Below the pieces are notes generated by a model, which was not told the DNA's origin, made no database searches, and saw only the letters and a list, made by a program, of their open reading frames with translations. From assembly GCA_017979445.1 (NCBI GenBank), contig CM030706.1, forward strand, positions 12,820,967-12,884,966: 64,000 nucleotides of DNA, read 5' to 3'. This DNA is from Akebia trifoliata (Eukaryota > Streptophyta > Magnoliopsida > Ranunculales > Lardizabalaceae). Shown here one piece after another: positions 43,582 through 56,323 of the stretch (position 1 is the stretch's first letter; every line of letters starts with the position of its first letter). Position numbers and translations under genes: made by a program.

Positions 43582-46131
43582 CTATTGAGGATCAAATTTG
43601 AAAAGCTCTAAGTATGAGAACATTGCCATTTAGACCTAGTTTTTTTTGTTTTTTTGTTTCGTTTATTTTCTAGTTCATTTGATTCGTTTATTTTTGGGAT
43701 TGCATTATATTCTCTTGGCATGATTTGGATTAAGTTTTGAGCATGTTATTGTGCAATATTATTCAATTTAGGGTCATTTGGGATGACCCTAAATAATGCC
43801 AAATTACCCTAAATAGTGCAGGATATCAGGAGGTTGAAGATATGAAAATGAGAATGGTTGATAGCCCATTTTTATTTGGGATATCTTTTATTAGCCTCTA
43901 TTAATATCATTTAGTTTGATTTTGAGCACTATAATTTGGCATATTGTTTTCTATGGCTCAATTGAAAGTCATTTAAGGTGACCCTAAATAATGCGAGATC
44001 TCATAAGTTAATTTTATTAAGAATGGGTTAATGGTTGTTGAAGCAGGGAGATTGTCGATTTTTTTTTTAAATAAAAAAAATTTGTTTTTTAGGCATGTGT
44101 TGATCTATCCTTTGACAATTTTTTTTTTTTTTTAAAAGAGAGAGAAAAAAACTTTTGATTTATTTTTATTTTTATCGTACATACGTGTGTGTTTGATTTT
44201 GATTGACAATATTTATTCGGTTATTTATTTATTTATTTTTACTAGTTATTTATTTATTTATTTTTGTGTGTGTGGAATATGAGAGTTATGATGGCTGTTG
44301 ACAGCGAGCAAGAAGAAATTTTTTTTTTTTGCTTTAATATGTTGTTGGCAACAGCAATGGGTGGGGTGCATTGAGTGAAAACATTTTTTTTTTAATTTTC
44401 TAAACCCTTAATGTTTTTATTTTTGAGGGGTGGTGTGTTTTTAATAAAAATATGATTTTGCTGTTTAAACCCTTACCTATGTCAATTTTCAACCGGTCTT
44501 CTTCCCAACTCCATCGTCCTCAATAGAGAACGATCAGTTGAGTCTCTCGGGCTGAATGATCTTCACTCTTTTATCTCTATTTCTTCTTAACACCCCAAAT
44601 CCACGTCCTCTCAGCAGCAACCTTCCTGTTTCTACCTCCCTCTCTCGCTACTGCACGAATGTCCTTACGTCTTAGCCCTACTCTATCTCCTTCTTCTCCT
44701 CTTGATTCTCTGAATTTTTAATTTCACTCTTTATTTTAGACAGCAAACAAAAAAAAGAAGAAAGAAAGAAAGAGAAGAGGAACTCACCTGGTTACTCTCT
44801 CTATTCTCTACATTCTCTCCACGTTTCAGCAGCTCTCCATCTCTTCACTACGTCCTCTTCTTACCCATTGAGACCACCAAAAGAGGTCATCTTTCAATGC
44901 TCAAAACAGCGACCCTACCTGCTACACTCCTTATTTCAAGATCTTGAAATCTCTTGTGAGATTCTAAAGGATTTGACGATCCTCTCTCTGTTAATCTACT
45001 GAGGCCCCAATAGTCCCTTTTCTTTGATTCCCAAACGAAAAAGGCTAATGTCACAATGAGAACATGCTTCGTATGATCACGATCGAGAGATGAGAATTTT
45101 TGTCAAAAAAAAAATAAAGATTACGTGATTAAAGGAAAGGTCAAGAATTTTTTTTCAAAAGGATTTTTTTTTTTAGATCAAGAACGATAGTTCTGAGATC
45201 GTTCATAGTTCTTAAAAGAATGAAAAACGTTGAGAAATAGATATAGTCTAATTTGACGGAAATGGCCTTGATTTAAAAAAAAATTCCTTTTTGTTTCATT
45301 TTCCTCAGATTTAATTGGTTACTGAAGAGCGACATCAGTGGGTTTGTAAAATGTTTGGGTGCTCGGTTTTTTGTTGTCATTAACAAATTAAGGTTTTTTT
45401 AGAACTTCAACAATGCTGATAATATTGTTTTATTGGTACTCAAATATTGATGCAGCAAGGTTTCAAAACAGTGAACAAAATGTACATGCAAAAATTTTTT
45501 TTTTTAAAGGGGGTAAAAAGAGGGTAGGACTGTTGGCAACCCTCTCATGGCCAAAGAGAGATTCATTTTTTATTGTCACACTGATTGTTACATATGGCAC
45601 ATTACATCGTAGCTTGGCTAATAATGTATAAGTTGATGTGGCGGTGGTTTTTATTTTTTATTTTTTATTTTGGATTTTTTTTAAAAAATTAGTAATTGTT
45701 TGTTTGTTTGTTTGTTTTTTTAAGGATTTCTTTTTATAAAAAAATCAATTTGTTTAGTGATTTGTTAATAACATGTTTCTTTAGTCTCTCTTTTATCATG
45801 GAATTTTTCTTCTCTAGAAAAGAGGGGATTCATCATTTAAAATCTTAACAAAGATCATGTTATCTTCAATCTATTACTCACTGAAACCTCGAATTATTTT
45901 AGCTGCCTAAAAGCAACCTTTGATTGGAGCATGAAAGAAAATAGTGCATATCTCAATGTTGAATCTAACCAATTATTCTGTGATTGATTTACCATTGATC
46001 TTGATTAGATATATAGTTGATGTGCTTATTTGTGATTTTAATAATGTTATTGGATTAGTATTTATTTTGACTAATATTTATGTGAAATCCAATGTATGAT
46101 AATATGATCAGGCCCATGTATTTGAAAAAGG
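43582..46131 (+). other. X3 leader, variable part
   Basis: No gene is supported. T-rich, with a C/T-rich stretch at 44460-44900. It contains diverged repeats of a GGGTCATTTGGGATGACCCTAAATAATG-type motif (43770-43800 and 43970-44000), with GGGTCA/TGACCC pairing. The open frame 45413-45631 lacks a counterpart in X1. Confidence 0.5.
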
Positions 46132-47172
46132 CCCCAGGCACACCCCACCCTGTATTGCACACACCACAAGCACGTTTAATGTTTTGCACGCTTGCATGTC
46201 CCAATATAGCCAACGTGGCACTAGTGCGTGGTCCGGTCTCTTCGGAGATGCAACGTCATTCATGAAAATCATAACTCTAGTCACGTACCTTAGGGTATAT
46301 CAAACTGGGGCATCAGTATCATCTAATCAGGTGACTCTGAAAGGTATATCGATGCACCCAGGCTGGAGCGACCTGAGCCTTTGACCTATTGTAAGCCGTA
46401 CAGTCACATGTCCCATTTGCCAACGTAGTACTAGTACGTTGTCGGTCCCCGGTAGGATGCCAAACCATTTATCAAAACTACAACTCTTGACTCGTACTCG
46501 TAGGTATGTCAAAGATGATCCAAGTACATCAATTGCACTTCTTGGTCAAAACCAGTGCCTAAGCGAGATCTTGCTCCGATGTACTACGGTACTAGGAGGA
46601 TAGACTACGTCTATTCTAGAAAAGAGGTGATTTAAGAGTCCTTTTGCTCAATCATCGCGCACCACCTCTGATCTGGGGATTAAATTAGTTGTTTTTGGCT
46701 TCAGAGAAGTGAGTTGAAGTTTAGATTATCACCTATACGGTATATCAATCCAAGTCACCACGTACCGTCTGATTGAGTACGCTCGAGAGGTATATAGGCG
46801 AATTTAGGCAAGAGTGGCTAGATAAAAATGCATTACACGTAGTAAGCTTAGAGTCTAGAAACCTCCCTTGTAAGTCACGACTCAAACTTATCATGGGTGT
46901 TCCCGGGTTGTTTATTGAATGGGATTTTGTGAATGATGAGATCAAAATGTATGTATGAGATCAGAATGTATGGTTGTCCTCAAGGATCAAAAATTTTATT
47001 TTAGAAATTAAAATTGGTGCACCAACCCAATAAAGAATCCATTTTTTGCAATAATTCATAATGACCCAGTCCATCTCGATCCAACAATCATGATGGGCCG
47101 GGCCATTTGAATCAAAGTGGAAATCAAATTCTTTTCTAAATTCGGATTTCAACCCATTTTCAAAGAGGAAAA
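46132..47172 (+). other. X3 leader, conserved block
   Basis: Aligns with X1 8745-9708. Palindromes GCACTAGTGC (46218-46227) and GTACTAGTAC (46428-46437) are both perfect. It ends with the CACCAACCCAATAAAGAATCC segment and TTTTC...GAAAA blocks before ORF1. Confidence 0.8.
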
Positions 47173-47362
47173 ATGGTTTACAAAAGGAAAGTATTTTTCA
47201 GAAAAAGTGTTTTTCAAAAGAAGTGTTCTCTAGAAAAAATATTTTTCAAGAAAAAGTATTTTCCAGAAAATATTTTTCATAAGAACAAGATTTTTCAAAA
47301 GAAAAAGTGCTTTTACATGGACCTTGGAAGTGTACTAAAATACCCTTTTGAGTCAAACTAGG

Positions 47363-48517
47363 ATGCTAGCCACATGCGATAACCCAATCGATCAGTTAGT
47401 CAAAACAACCATTATAGGGATGCACCCTGTAGATAAGATCAATTTTGGGAGATTCATGTTGAGGAGTGCTATTTACTTCCACGAGTTTGAAATAGACTGG
47501 AACCTGTTACGTGCTATGACTAAGCGTTGGAACCCCTACCTTCACATATTCCATATTGGACATATGCACTTGTGCCCTATTCACAAGGATTATTGTGGCA
47601 TCATGGGGATATCTACTTCAGGACCCTTAGTTAGGCCCTCATTGAAGACAGGATATTCTGGTGCCCTCACCACAGGACTGAACATTTCCAAGGAAGAAGC
47701 CAAGGCCCTAGTCCATAATGGGAGATTAGACTTAATACCTTTACTGGGCCCGTATTGCTCCAGTAATTATCCCGGTAATGAAAAACCCGAAGCCTGGCGA
47801 GCTACTAGAGACTATCATTTGTGCCTAGGAATCCTAGCCCAATACATGCTGACCTCCCAGAGTAACGGTCAGACTGTCCTTGAGTCCTTCATAGATGTAG
47901 TCTCTCAACTCTCAAAGAAAGCCAACCTAGTACCTCTCATCCTAACTGAAACTTTCTCAGGTCTAAATGTCATAAAGAATGGTGAGAAGGAAAACTTCAA
48001 GGGAAGCCCCCACCTAATTTATATGTGGTTTTGTGATCGTCTCAAAATTGTAGATGTTCCTTCAAACCTCAAGTATAGGCCAGAACATTTTTCCAAAAGA
48101 AACCTGTTAGTGCGTCACAACTCAGTCAAGGCTTGGAGGAAATGGTTAGACTCTCGCCTTGCCTGTCATATCCGTTTGAGATATCCTTGGAAGATGACTG
48201 ACCCCCCTGTTCTAAGAACCAAATGATCCCATTACATTCATCTAATTGGACTAGAGGAAACATCTTTTTATCATCCTAATTTGATCCCAGAACAGTACGA
48301 AGTACCTACAGAGTACTCTTTGCCTCAACCCAAAACTTTCCTTCCTCCCGAGCCATTGACTGAAAAGTTTGTGCATCTCATTGAGAAGGCTTGGAACAAA
48401 CGCACCTTAAGGTATCTAGATGGACCAGCAGAATTCAAAGAACCAATTGTTAGAGCCAAGAGGATCAAGCCTGACAGCAATCCTGAAGACTATCAAAATA
48501 ACCAAGCGTCCATGTAA
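47363..48517 (+). pseudogene. X3 ORF1, one nonsense codon
   Basis: Same frame throughout, from ATG 47363 (MLATCDNPIDQLVK) to TAA after KNNQASM near 48517, broken only by TGA at 48224-48226, where X1 has GGA (Gly). X1 carries its nonsense codon elsewhere (10673), so the two copies were inactivated independently. Similarity to X1 ORF1 runs the full length, including EAWRATRDY and the basic C-terminal part. Function unknown. Confidence 0.82.
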
Positions 48518-48740
48518 AAAATAGTTCAAGTCAAATTTGTTTAAAGATGTTTTAATGAGAACGTTTCTTTGTCAATCATTTTCAATAAAGTTATTTTTCT
48601 TTTGAATAAAAATTTATTTCCCTCTTGAATGATCATTGTGTGAATGGATTCTTTAATGGGTCGGTCCACAAACTTCAATAAAATGACTCATTAAAATGTT
48701 ATTAAGGGGGTAATACTGAAATTGATTAAATCTATTTTTG

Positions 48741-50540
48741 ATAGGGTCATATAGGATTATCATTGCGTCCAAACTCAAGCGTCCACCTTCTAGTTGGAGT
48801 CGTAAGTCCAGTCGACTAGAATGAACGTCAATACCAAGTCAATAGGCAGAATGGCTTCAGAGTCTGAGCTTACAGAGATCCGTAAGATTTTGGTAATTTT
48901 TACCAATGATATCAACAATATAAAAGGCAAAGTGGAAGTGTTAGAATAGATCTTGGAATCAACGGGCAATACTTTCGACGACCTAAAAGGAAAAAAGGTA
49001 GAAGAAAAACGTCCACCTGAAGTTTTTGAACTCGATGGAGATGAAGAATATGTCGATGAAAACCCGGTATTAGCCAATAGGATCTCTCAGTTAGAGTTAG
49101 CTTTGAAAAGTATAAAGGGAATCGATGAAATTGTAGTAGGCATTGAAGCTCTGAACCGTATCCCTAGAATTCATTTGCCAGAGAAATTTGTGATGCCTGA
49201 AATGGACAAGTTCAGTGGGACAGGGTGTGCAAAGACACATCTTAAGGTGTATGTTACTAACATGCGCACTATGGGGCTCAGCGAGGAACATATGATGTTA
49301 TTGTTTCATATAACTCTATCAGGATCAGCACTACGTTGGTTGATGTCTCAAGATCCAATTACTGTGGGTACCTAGGAGAGCATGTCAAAGGCTTTCTAGC
49401 ATCAGTATAAGTACAGTACTGAGATTGAGACTTCAAAAAGGGATTTGGAGTCAACTAAGCAAAAAAATGAAGAAATTTTTATTGACTTCATTAGCCGTTG
49501 GAGGGCCAAAGTTGCCCAAATATGGGATAGGCCATCAGAAAAGGAACAAGTAGCCATTATCCTGAAAAACCTTACACAAAGATATGCTTAGCACTTGGTT
49601 GCTCAATATTTCCCTACCTTTGAATCCCTATTACAAGCCAAAAGTCAACTCGAGGATGCGTTTGCCTATAGGGTTCTTTCTAATCCCTCGAATAACAAAT
49701 CCAAGAAACGTTATGTTCCCAAACATATTATCAACCATGCTTACATAGCCAACACTTCAATTCAACCACCAGCCCGGACCAATAATCAAGCCTACCCAAG
49801 TCAACTCCAAACTCCGTGCCAATTTACCAATTTAGGGATGACCCTTACCGTAGCTTTGCAAAAACTATTGAAAAAATGACTGCTTACCCCGATTCAACCT
49901 CGACCTTTACCAAATCCCCTGCCAGTCGACATAACCCTAACTTGTTCTGCGAGTTTCATCAAAACCCTGGCCATCACAATGATCGATGTATCACTCTTCG
50001 TCATATTATTCAAAATCTTATTGACAACAAAAAGGTCACAATCCCCAGCCCAACATCGTCAAATGTCACCAGTAATCCACTACCCACCTATCAACCTCTT
50101 CCAATCCTAACATGGTTTCCCACACCCAATTACTATTCGATCCCGTCTCTCTCATCCATCTAACCCAAGTCAAACCGCCTAGTTACCCCCTTACCAGGAT
50201 AGCTTTCACTGATGAGGTTTTCACCACAAATTATGAACCATTTGATCTAACCCCGATGATACGTACTGTCTATCCCCACCTCATTACAGTAGCCCCACAT
50301 TCACCAGTTATCTTTTGGCACAAATGAACCTAGAAAGTTTTGTCCCATTGACAGATGAAGATCCATACTTATTGACTGAAGAAAATGAACCTTTCTCCCT
50401 CTCTTGTGATGAAGTTAGACATATGACTCGAGAGGGAAAATCTTTAAGTCATAAGAACTCTATGTCGATGATCCTGCAACCTTGGCTAGAAAAGGAAAAG
50501 AGGATCCTATCAAAGAGAAAATCGAGGAAAATGACGCTGT
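48741..50540 (+). pseudogene. X3 gag, start codon lost and several frameshifts
   Basis: The position of the X1 ATG (11280) is ATA at 48741-48743. Frame 2 then reads from MASESELTEIRK (48851) past TAG near 48947 to 49375 (MDKFSGTGCAKTHLKVYV, LSGSALRWLMSQ), then TAG after VGT. Later pieces sit in frames 2 (49595), 1 (49816, with the CEFHQNPGHHNDRC knuckle) and 0/2 (50112-50542). Clearly non-functional. Confidence 0.85.
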
Positions 50541-51224
50541 AATCAAGTAGTTGAAGAAATCAAGGGCCAATATCTCTGTTTGGGGTTTACTCATGGCATC
50601 CACTGCCCATAGGGAGGTTGTTCTCAAAGGATTAAGTATAGCCCAAGTCTCCCTTGATACTTCTCTAGATCAGTTGGCTAATATAGTAGGGGCAACTTAC
50701 GTAGAGAATATCATATCCTTTTCGGACTCAGATCTCCCAAAAGAGGGATCAAGCCACACTAAGTCATTGCACATCACAATTGACTATAATGGGATGAGAG
50801 TACCTTTGGTTTTAATTGATAATGAAAGTGCACTGAATGTTTGCCCTTTGAAGACTGCTACTTGTCTCGGGTTTAAAGATGAAGATCTCAAGCCCACTAA
50901 TTAAGATGTTAGGACCTATGATAACACCAAAAGGGATGTACTGGAAATTTTACACCTTCAATTGTCCACAAGTATAGCTGAATGTCCAGTGGAATTTTAG
51001 GTTATTGATATCCAGTCCTCTTTCAATTTACTGTTAGGAAGATCATGGCTACACCAAATCAAGGTCATACCTTCTACATTACACCAGAAAGTTAAATTTA
51101 TCAAAGATGGACTAGTAATTACCCTTCATGTAGATGTCAAAATTATGGGGATTGTAAACAGTACCGAAGCCAAGAATGAGCCATTACTTGAGATTCAGCC
51201 AGAAAAACAAGGGGATAGAGCTTA
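50541..51224 (+). pseudogene. X3 protease, active-site Gly replaced by Glu
   Basis: Frame 1, 50551-50904, then further pieces after stops near 50904 and 50998. Catalytic loop LIDNESALNV: Asp at 50818-50820, Glu (GAA) at 50824-50826 instead of Gly. X1 has Arg at the same place, so the two copies differ from DNGS by different changes of the same codon. The LLGR-WLHQIKVIPSTLHQ end has Ser for Pro (GRSW). Confidence 0.85.
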
Positions 51225-52450
51225 GCGAGTTTGAATTTGAGAAGATCTGCTCAGTTCAATGATATCACTCGATAAAAGTATATTTCCCTATTGAGAATAC
51301 CTTTAACTGCTACATGGCCAATATGTTCAGAAAAATGAGATTTTTCCCTGGTATGGGCCTAAGTCGCAAGCAACAAGGTATTAAAGAGGCACCAGTGATT
51401 AAAGAAGTCATCGGCACATTTGGACTAGGATATAAGCCTTCTAAGGAAGATTGGGCCCAATACTGGAAAACAAAGCGGGACAAGGCAATTGCAAAAAGGC
51501 AAAAGTGCACCACAGATCTCATTAAAATGAAGTCTTATCGTAAGACCCTTAATGGTTATTTCGTGAAAGAAGGAGAAGACTTTCGTTATTGTGGGTTCCT
51601 AGAGCCATTCATTGATCACATCACAGGTACTCGTCTGTCGGGGTTTGAGATATTCTTTGGCATGGAATGGCTTGAAAAGGACACAAGCACAGAAGCTGAA
51701 GAAAAGGAAATTGAAGATTGGCAACTCAATCTGGACTCTTTCAATATTGATCAGTTATTCATTGAAGATCACAGTGTCCTAGCGTTGTCAATTGAGAAGG
51801 GGATCCCAAATCCGCAGTCTGTAATCAAATCCGTTGTTGGGTGTCTCTCTAATTATCATGTAATTAGTCTTGTGCTGCACGTCAAGACTAGGTCTATCAG
51901 TCCTGTTCAGTCTGATATGCCTGATGAGTCCTTCATTTCTTTTGAGTCAAGTAAATTAGTTATTTCTACTGAGTCTGTTATTTCTATTAAGTCTGTTATT
52001 CCTGCTAAGTCAAGTGAGTCTGTTAAGTCTGCAATGAGTCCTGTTACCCCATCTCTTTTTAATGAAATGAAATAAATTTTTGATTACCCTGAGCGCAATA
52101 ATAATTTAACTAATAATTTGACTTCGGAGGGAAAGTCTTCTAACGAAGAAACTCCCCCTGAAAAAATCAAATTACTTGAACAAGAAAATAAATGTCGGGC
52201 TCAATTTCTAATAGAGGAAGTAGAGATTATCAACCTCGGAACAAAATAAAGTCCTTAAAAGATTCGAATTGGGATCACCTTATCCTTCGATAAATGAAAG
52301 GGGATAGTAGATTTGCTCAAAAAGTTCAAAGACTTGTTCGCATGGTCTTATGAGGATATACTGGGAGTAAGCACATATATTGTTCAACATCGGATTCCAG
52401 TATATCCTAATGCTCGACCAATCAAACAAAAATTTCGATGTATGAAGCCG
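51225..52450 (+). pseudogene. X3 G-patch-like segment and Ser-rich linker
   Basis: Frame 2 is open from 51314 to 52075: MRFFPGMGLSRKQQGI (one Gly of the G-patch lost), DFRYCGFLEPFIDHITG, EKDTSTEAEEKEIEDW, then ES-rich linker. The region serves as reference for locating the stops in X1 13815-14969. TAA at 52073-52075 is GAA in X1. Confidence 0.8.
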
Positions 52451-53192
52451 GAATAGACTCTAAAGTTTAAAGAAGAAGTTACAAAGCAAATTAACGCGGG
52501 ATTTTTAGAAGTAGTGGAGTACCCTGAATGGATTGCTAATGTCGTCTCGGTGCCTAAAAAGGATGGAAAAGCCAAAATATGTGTAGATTTCAGAGACCTA
52601 AACAAAACAAGTCCAAAAGACAATTTTCCTTTACCACACATAGATATTCTAGTAGATAGTAAGACAGGGCATGCTTTACTGTCTTTCATGGATGGTTTTT
52701 CAGGATACAATCAGATAAAAATGGATCCTCACGATATGCAAAAAACGTCGTTCATCACACAATGGGGAACCTTTTGTTATAAGGTTACGCCTTTTGGTTT
52801 GAAGAACGCTGGAGCCACCTATCAAAGAGCAGCTACGAATTTACTACATGACATGATACACAAGGAAGTCGAAGTCTATGTAGATGATATGATAGTCAAA
52901 TCTAATGAACGACTGGGGCACGTTACTGCACTAGAAAAGTTTCTCATAAGGATTCAAAAGTACCAACTCCGACTCAACCCGCAAAAATGTGTATTTAGAG
53001 TAACTTCTGAAAAATTGTTGCGATTTGTGGTCAGTCAAAGAGGGATCGAAGTGGACCCTATGAAGATTAAAGATATCCAAGATATGCCACTATTTGAGAC
53101 TGAAAAGCAGATCCGAGATTTTTTTGGCAGAATCCAATATGTTAGCAGATTTATCGTTCAACTCACCAACGTCTACGAACTTATTTTCAAGC
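52451..53192 (+). pseudogene. X3 reverse transcriptase, cut by Y3
   Basis: Frame 2, 52514-53192. SVPKKDGKAKICVDFRDLNK, LLSFMDGFSGYNQIKM, QWGTFCYKVTPFGLKNAGATYQR, catalytic YVDDMIVKS near 52880-52905, VVSQRGIEVDPMKIK, then FFGRIQYVSRFIVQL up to FKL, where Y3 begins. The catalytic residues are intact in this stretch. Confidence 0.92.
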
Positions 53193-53629
53193 TGTAGACC
53201 CCCGAATTTGAGCGGGCCCTCGACGCAAGATGCCCCGAAAATCGAAAATTTGGGATGGGCCCCAAAGTCCAAACCTACAAAACCCATTGCATTTTCCGTC
53301 AATAAATGTCTAAGGCTACTCACGTAGCCCATGGACCCACACAACTCACCACTCTCCTACATCCTTAAATTCAACCCAATACTATTCTACCTAAACCCAA
53401 TCCATCCCAAAACCCAATCCATCATAAACCCAATTCAATCTAAACCCAATCCAACCTAAGCCCAACTCATAACCTAAGCCCAATTCAATACCCAAACCCA
53501 ATCCAACCTATCAATCTCATTTAACCAATCACCAACTCAATACACAAAATGACACATGTCATCACACCCTTCCCCCTCCCTCATCTAATCAACCAACTCC
53601 ATCACTTCCCTCCAAAAATCAACTCAACC

Positions 53630-53830
53630 CATAATCCTACCCTAACCTAACCTATTACCCATCCTCTCATCATCAACCACCAACATCATAACCCATAACC
53701 CTACCCTAACCTAACCTATTCCCCATCCTCTCATCATCAACCACCAACATCATAACCCATACCCTACATACCCTAACCTATTCCCCATTCTCTAACACTA
53801 TCAACCACCCACATCACAACCCATATCTAT
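53630..53830 (+). repeat. Three tandem copies of about 60 bp in Y3 LTR
   Basis: Units: CCTACCCTAACCTAACCTAT-T(A/C)CCCATCCTCTC-ATCATCAACCACC...CATAACCC. The first two are nearly identical, the third is diverged. Confidence 0.8.
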
Positions 53831-54300
53831 CCATCACTTTCCCTTAAAACACTCCCACAAAAATCATCTCAACCCATATCTCCTACCATCACCCCCATAC
53901 TCTTCTCTCTAATCAACCAACCACCATCACCAATCAACCAATCTCTTCATCTCTCCATTTGCCACATGTCATCATCCCTTCAATCCTCTCAAAATCAAAC
54001 CAATCACTACCCATCCCTCCAAATCAAACACCTTACCTCTTCAACTATCTCAACACTCATTCTCCAAACAACTCTCTTACACCCATCAACCATCACTCAT
54101 CTCACCCCACCAAACATTCTACCCAAATGGATTTGGGTAAGATCCAAACCATTTGGGTTAAAACACAATCCATTTCCCTCATTACAAAACTACCCTTATT
54201 TCCCTCTCAAATTTCATACCCTTCTTCTTTCAAACTCATGCCATTATCCCTTATTCTAATTCCCCACCCTATTATACCCTTAAAATAACCTCCCAACCTC

Positions 54301-54309
54301 TATAAAAAT
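54301..54309 (+). promoter_or_regulatory. TATA box of Y3 LTR
   Basis: TATAAAAAT after CCAACCTC; position relative to the LTR end is similar to Y2 29057-29065. Confidence 0.5.
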
Positions 54310-55003
54310 CCCTCCATTTTCCCCTCATCACACCTAATGAAAATTTGACAAAAAACCTCTAAAAAATCACAACTCACCTCAACTCTCTACTCCTACTCTA
54401 CTCTCAACACCCAACTCTCAACTCATCTCACAACTCTCAACTCTCAACCTTCTATCAAACAAGTCAAGCAAAGAAAAAGAAGACTCATCAAAGAAAGTCC
54501 AAGGAAGTCAAGGAAGGTCAAGGTGGATTCAACAAAAGGAATACCCCCTCCACATCCCCTCTTCTACTCTCCCTTTTCCCACACATTTGCACACACCACC
54601 ATGGGTTAAATCACCAAAGGGCCCCTTCTACATAAGGGTGCCCTCAATGATTTGAACCAACATCGAAGCCCCTCACACTTGAGGGCACATATTGATTTTC
54701 TTTCATTTTTATTTTCTTTTTATTTCAAAAAACCGAATCCGAGGTTACCACATTACGTGGATGGAGTAGGGTGCCTAACACCTTCCCTACTCCATAAATG
54801 GACCCCCTTACCATTGAATCAAATGTTGGACCGAATGTGTTCTATCCATACGTGAGTCATCAAACGTCTAAATGACATGCTTTTCAAAGAAAAATAATTT
54901 CGGGTGACCATTCACACCCCTTTCCGAAAATGAATGGTGGCGACTCCAAACACCCCAAAGTGGAGGGATGTCTCAAAATATTAAAAATCCCGTGTCCACA
55001 GCT

Positions 55004-55021
55004 TGGCGACTCCACTGGGGA
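55004..55021 (+). other. Y3 primer-binding site, tRNA-Arg type
   Basis: TGGCGACTCCACTGGGGA, identical to the X1 site, three bases after the LTR. Families X and Y thus share the same primer tRNA. Confidence 0.85.
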
Positions 55022-55815
55022 GATAATACTAGTGGGTCCGACCCTCTTTCAATTCAGTCATTATTTTAAAAAAAAAATGTGTTTTCATTTTCGTATTTGT
55101 GCTCACCTTCTAACGTTTTTCATGTCTTTTTTTTTTTTTTTTTTTCATGGGAGAATGCTTGTAATATTTACTTATTTCATGCTTTGTATATGAGTTTTAT
55201 TTTGTTGGACAAGGGATGTAAGGATGGATACGATTAAAAAAAAAAAAAAAGGGCACGCACATGCACATGCGATTCATACCCTTATGCATAAGCCACCCCC
55301 TTCCCATTTAATTTTCTAACCCCGGATGCCGGTACTCTCAAGCCCCCGAGATCGCTATTTTGGGTGGCTGGGAGGAGAACATCCACCCCATTCACCAACC
55401 TAAGATGTGTGCACTTCGGTGTCCATCAAGGTTTGAAGAATGGGTAGCCGAAAAACCACCTACAAACCGCATGCATCGAAGCGTAATTAATAGACAAAGG
55501 ACACTAAGGCTTACAAAACTAATTCCGTATCCATCCCATGTTCATATGTGGTGTATTTTTTTTTTAAGCCCACGAAGGCAAGTTGTATAGATTTTTAGGA
55601 TTTTTATTTTTGTTCTCATTTATATGTCCCCTTAGGTAAAAGGGGGAAATCTGTATTTTTTTTTTTTTGTCATCATATGCATCAAAAAAAAAAGTGACAT
55701 TTTTGTGGCCCAAGCCAAAAAACAGAGGCTATGTGCCTCAAAATCCAGAAAAACATGGCCAAAATGGGATGAGGATAAAAAACAGAGCAAGGTTGGAAGG
55801 CCAGAAAAGGTTTTG
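55022..55815 (+). other. Y3 leader, first part
   Basis: No gene is supported. Poly-T and poly-A runs near 55125-55145, 55235-55250 and 55655-55690. Open frames (55360-55590, 55667-55891) lack domains. Confidence 0.5.
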
Positions 55816-56090
55816 GTCCGTGCTTGAAGCACGGACTCAAGAAATATTGTCAAGTCCGTGCTTAGAAAACGGACTGGGCAAATTTTCTTAGGTCCGTGCA
55901 TGAAGCACGGACCAGTGAAAGAAAAAATATATTTTTGATGTTCTGGTCCGTACTTGAAGCACGGACCAGCCAAAAAGTGTTAGGTCCGTGCATGAAGAAC
56001 GGACCCAAAAAAAAAAAATTCTGATATTTTGGTCCGTACTTGAAGCACGGACCAGCCAAAAAGTCTTAGGTCCGTACTTGAAAAACGGAC
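55816..56090 (+). repeat. Seven palindromic 21-bp repeats in Y3 leader
   Basis: Units at 55816, 55854, 55892, 55946, 55984, 56032 and 56070, each of arms GTCCGTGCTT and AAGCACGGAC around a central G. In the unit at 55946 the pairing extends to CTGG...CCAG. Spacing alternates between 38 and about 48-54 bp. Both arms vary, but most units can still pair. Confidence 0.9.
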
Positions 56091-56323
56091 CCTAAAAAAA
56101 AAATTTGCTCATTTCGTTCCTTACATCAGTCTTAACAACTTTTCTTCTTGAAGTTTTTTTTATTTTGAGTTTTAAAGCTTGAAAATGATCAAATGATTCA
56201 CTTTAGTAGAAAACTCAGGGCCTACTACTCATAATCGATCCTACTCAAAACGGACTTCGCCCAACGTGGCTCGCTATCGATCTTGGTCATAATCAAACTC
56301 GCCTTTCACTGAGTATTCATTTC

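Larger units (their letters stand above)
41770..53192 (+). mobile_element. X3: Ogre-like element, 5' LTR to end of RT
   Basis: Same family and layout as X1. The 5' boundary is slightly uncertain because the initial TGTAGACACC reads TTTAGACACC. The element is interrupted at 53193 by Y3, at the sequence CAAGC, where X1 continues with TTCTCAAAAAG. RNase H, integrase and the 3' LTR are expected to the right of the window. It is more damaged by frameshifts than X1. Confidence 0.92.
53193..55000 (+). repeat. Y3 5' LTR
   Basis: Starts TGTAGACCCCCGAATTTG and ends CCGTGTCCACA before the PBS; 1808 bp. C-rich and poor in G in the middle. Contains tandem duplicates of about 60 bp at 53630-53830, TATA-like TATAAAAAT at 54301-54309, and ATGAATGGTGGCGACTCCAA near the end, which resembles the PBS and recurs in Y2. 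Confidence 0.9.

Noticed and set aside
54652..55590. Short open frames around the Y3 LTR end and PBS
   Set aside because: They cross the LTR/PBS boundary or poly-T runs and have no similarity to known proteins.
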